Positions 36,694 to 44,733 of a DNA stretch of 64,000 nucleotides are shown here, piece by piece (within the stretch, counting starts at the first letter, position 1; every line of letters starts with the position of its first letter). The notes beneath the pieces are model-generated. The model saw nothing but the letters and a program-made list of their open reading frames with translations. It did not search any database and was not told where the DNA came from. The stretch comes from an uncultured Sulfitobacter sp. GTDB lineage: Bacteria > Pseudomonadota > Alphaproteobacteria > Rhodobacterales > Rhodobacteraceae. Where the stretch lies: the NCBI RefSeq assembly GCF_947499945.1, contig NZ_CANMQD010000001.1, positions 620,001 through 684,000 on the forward strand, in the 5' to 3' direction. The position numbers and the translations under genes were made by a program.

Positions 36694-37422
36694 ATGAAAA
36701 AAGTTTACGCAAACGCCAACGAGGCCCTCGACGGGGTTCTCAAGGACGGCATGTTGATCGCCTCGGGCGGGTTTGGCCTGTGTGGTATCCCCGAATTGCT
36801 GCTGGCAGCGATCCGTGATGCAGGCACAAAAGATCTGACATTTGCCTCGAACAACGCGGGCGTTGATGATTTCGGCATTGGCATTCTCTTGCAGACCAAA
36901 CAGGTCAAGAAAATGATTTCTTCCTATGTGGGCGAGAACGCCGAATTCATGCGCCAATATCTCAGTGGAGAGCTTGAGCTGGAGTTCACCCCCCAAGGGA
37001 CATTGGCCGAGCGTATGCGCGCAGGCGGCTCAGGTATTCCCGGTTTCTACACCAAGACAGGCGTTGGCACCGTTATCGCCGAGGGCAAGGATGTGAAGAA
37101 CTGGAACGGTCAGGACTATATCCTTGAGGAAGGCATCTTTGCCGACCTCGCCATCGTGAAGGCATGGAAAGCGGACGAAACAGGCAACCTGATCTTCCGC
37201 AAAACCGCGCGTAATTTTAACCCCCCTGCGGCCATGTGTGGCAAAATCTGTGTTGTAGAAGTAGAAGAGATCGTGCCGACTGGCAGCCTCGACCCCGATC
37301 ACATCCACCTGCCAGGCATTTATGTGCACCGCATCATTCAGGGCGATCATGAAAACCGCATCGAACAACGTACGACCAGACCTCGCCCCGATGGGGCGAC
37401 ACGCAAAAGCGAGGAAGCATAA
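36694..37422 (+). CDS. CoA transferase subunit A (3-oxoacid type)
   Basis: A 242-residue subunit of a type I CoA transferase (ScoA/AtoD). It shows SGGFGLCGIPELLLAAIRDA near residue 24, FASNNAGVDDFGIGILLQT near 51, and SYVGENAEFMRQYLSGELEL near 77. AARNFNPPAAMCGK-like region TARNFNPPAAMCGK lies near 170. It probably converts succinyl-CoA plus acetoacetate to acetoacetyl-CoA plus succinate, for ketone-body use or poly-hydroxybutyrate breakdown, though other 3-oxoacids cannot be excluded. GGGGAG precedes the ATG. Subunit B starts two bases after its stop. Confidence 0.92.
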   Translation: MKKVYANANEALDGVLKDGMLIASGGFGLCGIPELLLAAIRDAGTKDLTFASNNAGVDDFGIGILLQTKQVKKMISSYVGENAEFMRQYLSGELELEFTPQGTLAERMRAGGSGIPGFYTKTGVGTVIAEGKDVKNWNGQDYILEEGIFADLAIVKAWKADETGNLIFRKTARNFNPPAAMCGKICVVEVEEIVPTGSLDPDHIHLPGIYVHRIIQGDHENRIEQRTTRPRPDGATRKSEEA

Positions 37423-37424
37423 TC

Positions 37425-38048
37425 ATGGCATGGGATCGTAACCAAATGGCGGCACGCGCCGCACTTGAGCTTGAAGACGGCATGTATGTGAACCTCGGCA
37501 TCGGTATCCCGACGCTGGTGGCCAACTATGTCGGTGACAAAGATATCACCCTGCAGTCAGAGAATGGCATGCTGGGCATGGGCCCCTTCCCCTATGAGGG
37601 TGAAGAGGACGCGGACCTGATCAACGCGGGCAAGCAGACCATCACCGAGATGGATCGCACGGCCTATTTCGATAGCGCCACATCCTTTGGCATGATCCGC
37701 GGTGGGAAGATTGCTGCGGCGATTCTGGGTGCGATGGAAGTGGCCGAGAATGGCGATCTGGCGAACTGGATGATTCCGGGCAAACTGGTCAAAGGTATGG
37801 GCGGCGCGATGGATCTGGTCGCGGGCGTGGGCCGTGTGATCGTTGTGATGGATCACGCCAACAAACATGGCGAGAGCAAAGTACTCAAGGAATGTACCCT
37901 ACCCTTGACAGGTAAGGGTGTTGTGGACCGTATCATCACCAACCTCGGTGTGCTCGACGTGGTCGAAGGCGGCCTGCGCATTGTCGAATGCGCCGAAGGG
38001 GTAACAGAAGAAGAATTGCGCGCCGCAACGGACGCCACACTGGTCTGA
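37425..38048 (+). CDS. CoA transferase subunit B (3-oxoacid type)
   Basis: A 207-residue partner subunit. The catalytic glutamate lies in LQSENGMLGMGP near residue 45, and the family patterns YVNLGIGIPTLVANYV near 22, GGKIAAAILGAMEVAENGDL near 89, and GGAMDLVAGVGRVIVVMDHA near 125 are present. With subunit A it forms the active heterotetramer. The start has GAGGAA upstream inside the end of subunit A, so the two are translated together. Two inverted repeats follow its stop, towards the convergent lytic transglycosylase. Confidence 0.93.
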   Translation: MAWDRNQMAARAALELEDGMYVNLGIGIPTLVANYVGDKDITLQSENGMLGMGPFPYEGEEDADLINAGKQTITEMDRTAYFDSATSFGMIRGGKIAAAILGAMEVAENGDLANWMIPGKLVKGMGGAMDLVAGVGRVIVVMDHANKHGESKVLKECTLPLTGKGVVDRIITNLGVLDVVEGGLRIVECAEGVTEEELRAATDATLV

Positions 38049-38061
38049 TACGGCAGCGTTT

Positions 38062-38105
38062 AAGTCTCCGTGAGACTTTGTGCACAGAATTTCAAAGAAA
38101 TTCTG
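38062..38105. terminator. Pair of hairpins between convergent genes
   Basis: AAGTCTC-CGT-GAGACTT (38062-38078) and CAGAATTTC-AAA-GAAATTCTG (38085-38105) are perfect inverted repeats between the converging scoB-like gene and the lytic transglycosylase. Neither has a long T-run, but position and symmetry suggest a bidirectional terminator. Confidence 0.55.
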
Positions 38106-38113
38106 ACGCCGCT

Positions 38114-38953
38114 CTATTTCATCTGGGCAAAGACACAGCCGTCCGAGATCAACTCGGGCGGCGTTTTACATAACCCCTTCGCGACCTGAAATGCGGCCAG
38201 TACTTTAGGGACATAATCGCGTGTTTCCGCAAATGGCGGGACGCCCGCATGCTTGCGCACTGATCCTTCTCCTGCATTATATCCTGCAAGTACTAGAATG
38301 GGATCGTTCCCGAACTCCCCCATTAACCAATCAAGATACTTGATGCCGCCAGAGATGTTTTGCTGTGGGATGGTGCTGTCCTCGACACCAAAGCGGCTGG
38401 CAGTTGCTGGCATCAACTGCATTAACCCTTGCGCACCTGCACTACTTACCGCGTCGATGCGACCGGACGATTCCACAGATATTACTGCCAAAGCCAAGGC
38501 TGGCGAAACTTTTGTACCAATGCTTGCTCTTAGAATGTCGATGCCATGCAGTTTCGCGATGTTCTGCATATGCTGAAGGCGCGGTGCAGGCACGCGTGAG
38601 CTCGAGGCAGAGAGTGTCGACATCGCTTTTTCCAAACGCCCTGGCCCCGAATCCGATGCATCGGGTGAAATTTTCGCCCAGAACCAATCGTATTGCCCTG
38701 TCTTAGGCCTGCTCACAGCGCCAGAAGGCGCGATTTGCGCCACAGGAGCTGGCGCCACTGCGGGCGAAGGACGGTTTATTTGTACATTTACCCGTTTTCT
38801 CTCGCCCGCTTTGGGCGGTTTTACAAATTTTGGCTTAAAATCAGGGAACGGTTTGGGCGGTTCCGCATGGAGTGCGGCCCCGATGGGGACAAAAACCAGC
38901 GCCGCAGCGCATACCAGCGGCAAAATTATACGTTTCATGGGGCCTGCATTCAT
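38114..38953 (-). CDS. Lytic transglycosylase (SLT domain)
   Basis: A 279-residue exported enzyme. After a signal peptide (RIILPLVCAAALVFVPIGAA, then LHAEPP) and a proline-rich linker, the SLT domain starts near residue 145. It shows KVSPALALAVISVESSGRID with the catalytic Glu in VESSGR, then SAGAQGLMQLMPATASRFGV, and NISGGIKYLDWLMGEFGNDP followed by LAGYNAGEGSV. These are the family 1 (Slt70-like) motifs. It cleaves peptidoglycan, perhaps to open the wall for a complex such as the neighbouring pilus. The ATG at 38953 is preferred; a longer frame begins with TTG. Confidence 0.9.
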   Translation of the reverse strand: MNAGPMKRIILPLVCAAALVFVPIGAALHAEPPKPFPDFKPKFVKPPKAGERKRVNVQINRPSPAVAPAPVAQIAPSGAVSRPKTGQYDWFWAKISPDASDSGPGRLEKAMSTLSASSSRVPAPRLQHMQNIAKLHGIDILRASIGTKVSPALALAVISVESSGRIDAVSSAGAQGLMQLMPATASRFGVEDSTIPQQNISGGIKYLDWLMGEFGNDPILVLAGYNAGEGSVRKHAGVPPFAETRDYVPKVLAAFQVAKGLCKTPPELISDGCVFAQMK

Positions 38954-39298
38954 TTCTCTACCGCTTTTTTTCTTCAATATTGCTGAAAACGGCCCTCAAA
39001 ACCAGCAAATGAGGCAGCCAAACATGGCGAATTTGCCTTAATTGGGTTGTTTTGGCCGCACGCGTTAACCGTGCACAAAAAAATCGAACTTAAAAATGTA
39101 TATATTTCAGCATTTTAAGTAATTACTTCAAATTTAATGGTTATCTCCGCCAAAAGCCTCAATTGCCGCCAAATTCATGCCCCATTCATACAGCTATATA
39201 GCGTCATACCAAGTCGAGCAGGCCTGAATGAGAGCGGGCCACACGGTAAGACAGGGTTGTAACTTAAACATTGAAAAATCCTTTGGAGGGATACTAAC
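38954..39298. other. AT-rich upstream region of the pilin genes
   Basis: About 345 bases with no gene. It is unusually AT-rich for this window, with ATGTATATATTT near 39097 and a perfect 12-base palindrome AAGTAATTACTT at 39117-39128. One half of a CtrA-like site (GTTAACC, 39064-39070) is present, but no full TTAA-N7-TTAA pair. It must hold the promoter of the tad cluster and possibly of the divergent transglycosylase. The pilin ribosome site GGAGGG lies at the end. Confidence 0.5.
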
Positions 39299-39502
39299 AT
39301 GATGAAATTCGTAAAAAACTTCCGCAATGACGAAGACGGCGCAGTAACAGTTGACTGGGTTGTTCTGACAGCCGCAGTTGTTGGCCTGGCGATCGCAGCC
39401 TACGGCTCCATCCAGACCGGTTCCGAAGCCATGACAGCCAACACCTCCACCTTCCTTGGCGCACAGGTTATCGGTGAAGTTGGCGCACCAGCAGCTGACT
39501 AA
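39299..39502 (+). CDS. flp: Flp-family type IVb pilin (first copy)
   Basis: A 67-residue prepilin: a short basic leader (MMKFVKNFRNDEDG) then AVTVDWVVLTAAVVGLAIAA as the hydrophobic helix, and a polar tail. The peptidase would cut after the glycine in EDG. The conserved Glu-Tyr of Flp at +5/+6 is Asp-Trp here. GGAGGG eight bases upstream of ATG and a strong terminator 40 bases after the stop suggest a highly expressed short transcript with read-through into the rest of the locus. It would be the major subunit of the tad pilus. Confidence 0.9.
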   Translation: MMKFVKNFRNDEDGAVTVDWVVLTAAVVGLAIAAYGSIQTGSEAMTANTSTFLGAQVIGEVGAPAAD

Positions 39503-39540
39503 TCTCTACCGGGTTTAACGGCTTAGGCCGCGACCCACCT

Positions 39541-39585
39541 AAGGGGCTGCGTTCTGCATGGAATGCAGCCCCTTTTCTCATTTTC
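39541..39585 (+). terminator. Terminator between the two pilin genes
   Basis: AAGGGGCTGC pairs perfectly with GCAGCCCCTT around a 14-base loop and is followed by TTCTCATTTT. Placed after the first pilin, it would give a short abundant pilin mRNA and only partial read-through to the assembly genes. Confidence 0.88.
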
Positions 39586-39625
39586 CTGGGTTGCGTACCG
39601 CCGCGACGAAATTGAAAGAATAGTG

Positions 39626-39829
39626 ATGATACATCGCATTAAAACATTCGCCGCCGACGAAAACGGTGCAGTAACCGTGGATTGGGTTGTACTAACAGCA
39701 GCTGTATGTGGGCTTGCCCTCGCAGCGTTTGCGTCGATTCAAAGTGGTAGCCAGAGCGTTGGCCACAACGTCAACGAATATCTCGTCGACACATCCATCG
39801 AAGACATCATGGATTTGGGCGGCAGCTAA
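39626..39829 (+). CDS. Flp-family type IVb pilin (second copy)
   Basis: A 67-residue paralog of the first pilin. The leader MIHRIKTFAADENG is followed by AVTVDWVVLTAAVCGLALAA, identical through the first thirteen residues after the cut site; the tail differs (GHNVNEYLVDTSIEDIMDLG). It also has Asp-Trp instead of Glu-Tyr. No strong ribosome site is seen before the ATG, so it is probably expressed less. It may be a minor pilin or a tip subunit. The longer upstream frame overlaps the terminator and is not used. Confidence 0.82.
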   Translation: MIHRIKTFAADENGAVTVDWVVLTAAVCGLALAAFASIQSGSQSVGHNVNEYLVDTSIEDIMDLGGS

Positions 39830-39984
39830 ACCCGCCCGCTTCGGTCCGCTTATAAAAAATCTCTGGACCGCACAAACAAGATTTCTGCGCCCAAGCCGCA
39901 GAATTACCACAATCAACTGGCAGTATAGTCAGACTACGAAACACGTTCGGCCTTGCCGGACCTTGAGGTAAAGAGGAACATAAA

Positions 39985-40836
39985 ATGCGCATGATTTTTG
40001 GACTCGTGTTACTGGTCGGAATAGCTTTGGCCGGCGGCGCTGTGTATCTCGCAAAAGGTCAGATCGGCCAGTACAAGACCGCAATTGCGCGCGCGGAAGC
40101 CGCAAAAGCAAAGATCGTCCCAACAAAACCAGTATTTGTCGTGAACAGAACCCTAAAATATGGTGAGAAACTGTCAAAAGAGGATGTTCGCTCGGTCGAC
40201 TTTCCTGTGACAGCAATCCCTGAGGGTCATTTCAACGATATCAGCGTTATTTTCCCCGAAAATACTGACGAACCCCGCGTTGTGCTGCGCCCTATTGAAA
40301 AGGACGAAGTCCTGCTTTCTATAAAAGTGACCAAGCCTGGCGAAGACGCGGGGCTTACATCACGGCTTGAGCGTGGCATGCGCGCATTCGCGATCAAAGT
40401 CGACGTTTCCTCTGGTGTGTCAGGCTTCCTGCGCCCTGGTGACCGTGTCGATGTTTATTGGACTGGCACTGTTGGTGGCGGACAAAGCCGCACAGAAGTC
40501 ACAAAACTGATCGAGTCCAGCATACCCTTGATCGCAGTCGACCAACGCTCCGGCGATGTTGAAGGTGCACAGATTGCCCGCACCGTGACCGTGGCGGTCA
40601 ATCCGACACAGGTCGCCTCCCTCGCTCAGGCTCAATCAACCGGGCGTCTGGCGCTCTCGTTGGTTGGTGTTGGTGATGATGTGATCGTGGCCAGCAACAT
40701 CGAAGTGAATCAGCAGGATTTGCTCGGTATTCAAGCGGCTGTTAAAGCGCCAGAAGCCGAAGCCGAGAAAGTTTGCACCATCCGTACCCGTCGCGGTGCA
40801 GAGGTCCTCAACATTCCGATCCCCTGCACAAACTAA
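39985..40836 (+). CDS. cpaB: Flp pilus assembly protein CpaB
   Basis: A 283-residue periplasmic-facing protein of the RcpC/CpaB family. An N-terminal membrane anchor (IFGLVLLVGIALAGGAVYLA) is followed by a SAF-type domain (PVFVVNRTLKYGEKLSKEDV near residue 50) and the conserved GMRAFAIKVDVSSGVSGFLR followed by PGDRVDVYW near 133. It is thought to stabilise or gate the secretin. GAGGAA precedes the ATG. A strong inverted repeat follows the gene. Confidence 0.93.
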   Translation: MRMIFGLVLLVGIALAGGAVYLAKGQIGQYKTAIARAEAAKAKIVPTKPVFVVNRTLKYGEKLSKEDVRSVDFPVTAIPEGHFNDISVIFPENTDEPRVVLRPIEKDEVLLSIKVTKPGEDAGLTSRLERGMRAFAIKVDVSSGVSGFLRPGDRVDVYWTGTVGGGQSRTEVTKLIESSIPLIAVDQRSGDVEGAQIARTVTVAVNPTQVASLAQAQSTGRLALSLVGVGDDVIVASNIEVNQQDLLGIQAAVKAPEAEAEKVCTIRTRRGAEVLNIPIPCTN

Positions 40837-40878
40837 GCGAGGAACAGGCGGTTAGCCCCGCCCTTCCATGCGAAAGAC

Positions 40879-40910
40879 GCAACGCCGCCCTCTGCTCGGG
40901 GCGGCGTTGC
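40879..40910 (+). terminator. GC-rich hairpin between cpaB and the secretin gene
   Basis: A 12-base-pair stem (GCAACGCCGCCC with GGGCGGCGTTGC) around an eight-base loop. Only a short ATTTG follows, so it is a partial terminator or transcript-processing structure rather than a full stop. Confidence 0.6.
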
Positions 40911-41054
40911 GCATTTGACGCTGTTGCCATTTATCCACAGCAGGTTCGCCATTGAACGCATTGATTCTTGCATAAAAATCGGAATTGCCGCAGAGTTATC
41001 CAAACGACGGGCACTAAGACCCTATTTTGAGGCGTGATCAAAAAGGCAGGTCAC

Positions 41055-42494
41055 ATGAAAATTGATAGATTTCTTAAGGCAACCCTTCTCGGGTTGTCAC
41101 TGAGCGTATCCGCATATGCAGTGACTGCCCCTTCGGCAGCCTTCGCAGATAACTTGCGCATTGTGAAAAGTGGCACCAGTTCAAAACTGAACGTCCCGCT
41201 TAATCGTGCAATTGTTGTCGAAAGCGATACCCCATTTGCAGAGCTGAGCATCGCCAACCCTGGCATTGCCGACCTCTCATCGCTGTCGGATCGCACGATT
41301 TATGTGCTGGGCAAATCGCCGGGCACAACCACGCTCACGCTGTTTGATGCGGCAGGACGCTTAATCACGAACGTTGATGTGGTTGTGACTCCTGACCTGT
41401 CAGAGTTCAAAGAGCGCCTGCGCCAGATCCTTCCAGGGGAAAAGATCGAAGTCCGATCCGCTAATGACGGTATTGTCCTGTCTGGCGTGGTATCATCGGC
41501 CCCCAAACTGGCCCGCGCACTTGAACTTGCGCAACGCTATGCACCTGAACGGGTTTCGAACCTGATGAGTGTCGGCGGCATCCAACAGGTCATGCTCAAG
41601 GTGCGCTTTGCCGAAATGCAGCGTTCCGTATCCAAATCCCTCAGCTCCTCACTCTCTTTGAGTGGCGGTATCGGCAGCGATATCGGCGTGCGTGGCGGTT
41701 CTGGTACTTTGACTACAAATGGTGGCAGCACAGCAGCCATCGCAGGCAGCCTGCCCGCAACCAATACCAACAATGGCGCGATTCTGTTCGGCTTCAACGC
41801 AGGCTCCACTCAAGTTGGCATCCTTCTCGAAGCACTTGAGCAAAAAGGCGTCGTGCGTTTTCTTGCAGAGCCGAACCTTGTGGCGCTATCAGGCCAAGAA
41901 GCGAAATTCCTCGCGGGTGGTGAATATCCCATCCCCGTTTCGCAGTCCGACAACCGTACTTCGGTTGAATTCAAACCGTTCGGTGTAGAGCTCTCCTTTA
42001 TCCCCCGTGTGGTGGACAAAGACCTCATTAATCTTGAGCTGAAAGCGGCTGTTTCCGCGATTGATCCGTCTAATGGTATCACGCTTGACGGGGGCTTCTC
42101 TATTGCCGCCTTCTCGCGTCGCGAAACCTCGACAACAGTCGAGATGCGCGACGGCGAAAGCTTTGCCATCGCAGGTTTGCTGCAAGATGACTTTACTGAC
42201 AACTCGTCCCAGCTCCCGTGGATCGGCGATGTGCCTGTTTTGGGCGCCCTTTTCCGCTCCGCAAACTACCAGCGCAGCCAGACCGAGCTGGTCATCATCA
42301 TCAGTGCCCACCTTGTGACCCCGACTCGCGGCGAAGCCCTCGCCCTGCCCACCGACCGGATCAGACCGCCGACCGAACAAGACCTCTTCTTGCACGGTCG
42401 TACAGCTGCCGGCACGCGGACCCCGAAAAAGGGAGCAGCAGGAGAGGTTGCAAAGCAGGACTTTACCGGGTCATATGGCTACGTACTGGATTGA
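41055..42494 (+). CDS. cpaC: Pilus outer-membrane secretin CpaC/RcpA
   Basis: A 479-residue precursor with a Sec signal (FLKATLLGLSLSVSAYAVTA, then PSAAFA). The N-terminal pilus-assembly domain (LNVPLNRAIVVESDTPFAEL; LSSLSDRTIYVLGKSPGTTT) precedes a BON-like segment. The C-terminal secretin domain is complete: GILLEALEQKGVVRFLAEPN near residue 260, VALSGQEAKFLAGGEYPIPV, and LPWIGDVPVLGALFRSANYQ near 385. It forms the outer-membrane pore for the tad pilus. The ATG with AGGT before it is preferred to a GTG 21 bases earlier. Confidence 0.94.
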   Translation: MKIDRFLKATLLGLSLSVSAYAVTAPSAAFADNLRIVKSGTSSKLNVPLNRAIVVESDTPFAELSIANPGIADLSSLSDRTIYVLGKSPGTTTLTLFDAAGRLITNVDVVVTPDLSEFKERLRQILPGEKIEVRSANDGIVLSGVVSSAPKLARALELAQRYAPERVSNLMSVGGIQQVMLKVRFAEMQRSVSKSLSSSLSLSGGIGSDIGVRGGSGTLTTNGGSTAAIAGSLPATNTNNGAILFGFNAGSTQVGILLEALEQKGVVRFLAEPNLVALSGQEAKFLAGGEYPIPVSQSDNRTSVEFKPFGVELSFIPRVVDKDLINLELKAAVSAIDPSNGITLDGGFSIAAFSRRETSTTVEMRDGESFAIAGLLQDDFTDNSSQLPWIGDVPVLGALFRSANYQRSQTELVIIISAHLVTPTRGEALALPTDRIRPPTEQDLFLHGRTAAGTRTPKKGAAGEVAKQDFTGSYGYVLD

Positions 42495-42498
42495 GACA

Positions 42499-43179
42499 AT
42501 GAACCGCATGACCCATCGCAAGATAATTACCGGCAGCATACTGTCAGCCGCGATTGGGCTGACGGCCTGCACCACCAGTTCTGATCCCATTTATACCCAG
42601 TTTTATTCGGAATCCGGTGCGCTTCTCGACACAGGTGACTTTGGCGAATCAACGCTGAACAATCGCCTTGTGATGACAGGAGAGCGCCAGTACACCTACG
42701 ATCTTGCACAACGTTTTTCCTCTGAGGTGGATAGCACCGTCAATTTCGCGTTCAATTCTGCGCAGCTTGATGCGCGGTCCCAGTCTATTCTTCGCCAGCA
42801 GGCCGGATGGATTCGGCAGTTCCCCGAAATCCGCTTTCGGGTCTATGGTCATACTGATGCCGTCGGCTCCAACCGCGCGAACAAAAGCCTTGGCCTGCGC
42901 CGTGCAAACGCAGTTGTCCGCTATCTTGCGACACAGGGAATCAGCCGCAACCGTCTAGAGGCCGTTGTTTCCTTTGGCGAAACGCAACCCCTCGTTGTGA
43001 CCCAAGGGCGTGAGCGCCGTAATCGTCGCACCGTGACAGAGGTCAGCGGCTTTGTGAAACGTCACCCAACTGTGTTGGATGGCAAATACGCCCAGATCAT
43101 CTACCGTGACTATGTTGCCAGTGCTGTGAGCCCATCGACCCTGTCGAGTGACCAAGTTGTAGGTCTCGGCAGCGAGTAA
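42499..43179 (+). CDS. OmpA-family lipoprotein in the tad locus
   Basis: A 226-residue protein with a lipoprotein signal (ITGSILSAAIGLTAC, lipidation at that Cys). The OmpA peptidoglycan-binding domain spans about residues 80-165: FNSAQLDARSQSILRQQAGW, FRVYGHTDAVGSNRANKSLG and GRERRNRRTVTEV. It occupies the place where many tad loci carry the lipoprotein CpaD/TadB-type partner of the secretin. I infer it anchors the secretin to the wall. The start overlaps nothing and follows cpaC by four bases. A terminator-like hairpin follows. Confidence 0.88.
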   Translation: MNRMTHRKIITGSILSAAIGLTACTTSSDPIYTQFYSESGALLDTGDFGESTLNNRLVMTGERQYTYDLAQRFSSEVDSTVNFAFNSAQLDARSQSILRQQAGWIRQFPEIRFRVYGHTDAVGSNRANKSLGLRRANAVVRYLATQGISRNRLEAVVSFGETQPLVVTQGRERRNRRTVTEVSGFVKRHPTVLDGKYAQIIYRDYVASAVSPSTLSSDQVVGLGSE

Positions 43180-43197
43180 GACAAAAAAATTTTCTAC

Positions 43198-43226
43198 AAA
43201 GGCGTCCTCTGAGGGCGCCTTTTGCA
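43198..43226 (+). terminator. Terminator-like hairpin before cpaE
   Basis: AAAGGCG-(T)CCT pairs with AGG-(G)CGCCTTT, followed by TGCATGTCT. It separates cpaB-cpaC-ompA from cpaE onward, within a 285-base gap in which I see no gene. A weak inverted AATCGCAG...CTGCGATT also lies in the gap. Confidence 0.6.
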
Positions 43227-43464
43227 TGTCTGATTGCCCGTCTTTGTCATGGGTCAATCCTGCCGATATGCGGTGATCGTTTCACGATACCCAACAATCG
43301 CAGCTTTTCGGCCCCAATCTTGCCTAACTTCCCTGCGATTAATCCTTCAACGAGAAAACTCTGTCCGGGAAAAATACCGGCGGGGGGCAGGTCTTATCAG
43401 ACGCTGACGCAAATGCGCGGCACTGTTTTGACCATAACGCCCTTTGATAGAAGGAATGAAGGCA

Positions 43465-44706
43465 ATGAGCAGCGTAATGCCACAACCCGATCAGGACGCG
43501 ATCCTCGCATGTACGGTCAGCCGTGATGTGCAGAACTTTGATCTGTTGATTGAAGACATGGAAACCGCCATGGGCGAGGCGTGGGGTGATCTCGGCTTTG
43601 CCGAGGCGTTATCATTTTTCGGTCAGCCCGAGGCGAAAGGCATGGAATTCATTGCCTTGGCCATGGATGAGGAAGATGAAGACAACTTACCTCTGATGAC
43701 CGAAATTATCACCCAAGCCAAAGCACGTGATATAAGGGTGATCCTGATCGCCGAAGATGTGACTCCCGGCGCGCTACACTCGTTGTTGCGTCAAGGCGCA
43801 GATGAATTTGTCCCCTACCCGCTCCCCGAAGGTGAATTGGCCCAAGCGATTGAGCGTATCCGTACGCCCGCACAAGCTCCTGCTACCGCAGCGGCACCCC
43901 AGCCCAACGCGTTGCATGCAGGTGCCCAAAAAGATGGCGCAGTTATCGTTGTCCATGGTTTGGCGGGTGGCACAGGGTCCACCACACTGGCCGTGAACCT
44001 TGCATGGGAACTGGCAAATGTCGAAAAAGCAGGCGGCCCTTCTGTCTGTTTGATTGATCTGGACCTTCAGTATGGTTCTGTCTCGACATTCCTCGACTTG
44101 CCCCGTCGTGAGATCATTTATGAAATGCTGTCAGACACCGAGAGCCTGGATGAAGAAATCTTCGGTCAGGCGCTTTTGGCCTACGAAGACAAAATGCAGG
44201 TATTGACGGCTCCGTCGGACATGCTGCCCCTTGATCTGATCACCTCTGAGGACATTGGCCGTGTGCTTGATATTGCCCGCAACCAGTTCGACTATGTGGT
44301 TGTCGATATGCCCTCGACGCTGGTGCAGTGGTCCGAAACCGTACTGACTTCCGCACATATCTATTTTGCGATGCTTGAGCTCGACATGCGCTCGGCTCAG
44401 AATACGCTGCGGTTCAAGCGTGCCCTGCAATCCGAAGAGCTTCCGATCGAAAAGGTCCGCTATGTGCTGAACCGTGCGCCCAAGTTTACGGACATCAACG
44501 CCAAGAGCCGCGTCAAGCGTATGGCGGAGAGCCTCGACATCAGCATCGATCTGCAACTGCCCGATGGCGGCAAGCCGATCACACAAGCCAATGATCACGG
44601 CATGCCCCTTGCAGAGTCGGCGCCAAAAAGCCCTCTGCGCAAGGAAATCGCCAAACTTGCAGTCTCTATTCACAACCTGCGCGGCAGCGAATCCGCTGCC
44701 GCTTAA
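43465..44706 (+). CDS. cpaE: Pilus assembly protein CpaE/TadZ
   Basis: A 413-residue protein. The first 125 residues form an atypical receiver-like domain (RDIRVILIAEDVTPGALHSL), then a MinD/ParA-like ATPase (VHGLAGGTGSTTLAVNLAWE near residue 155; VCLIDLDLQYGSVSTFLDLP; YVVVDMPSTLVQWSETVLTS). The Walker A loop reads GGTGSTT and lacks both conserved lysines of MinD, as often seen in CpaE. It positions the pilus at the cell pole. Several in-frame ATGs lie at the start; the one here leaves AAGGCA and GGA upstream. It precedes cpaF by 27 bases. Confidence 0.92.
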   Translation: MSSVMPQPDQDAILACTVSRDVQNFDLLIEDMETAMGEAWGDLGFAEALSFFGQPEAKGMEFIALAMDEEDEDNLPLMTEIITQAKARDIRVILIAEDVTPGALHSLLRQGADEFVPYPLPEGELAQAIERIRTPAQAPATAAAPQPNALHAGAQKDGAVIVVHGLAGGTGSTTLAVNLAWELANVEKAGGPSVCLIDLDLQYGSVSTFLDLPRREIIYEMLSDTESLDEEIFGQALLAYEDKMQVLTAPSDMLPLDLITSEDIGRVLDIARNQFDYVVVDMPSTLVQWSETVLTSAHIYFAMLELDMRSAQNTLRFKRALQSEELPIEKVRYVLNRAPKFTDINAKSRVKRMAESLDISIDLQLPDGGKPITQANDHGMPLAESAPKSPLRKEIAKLAVSIHNLRGSESAAA

Positions 44707-44733
44707 GTCCTGACCTTCAGAAAGCATAATACA

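Noticed and set aside
39563..39625. Upstream extension of the second pilin
   Set aside because: It covers the stem of a strong terminator and adds 21 unconserved residues before the prepilin leader.
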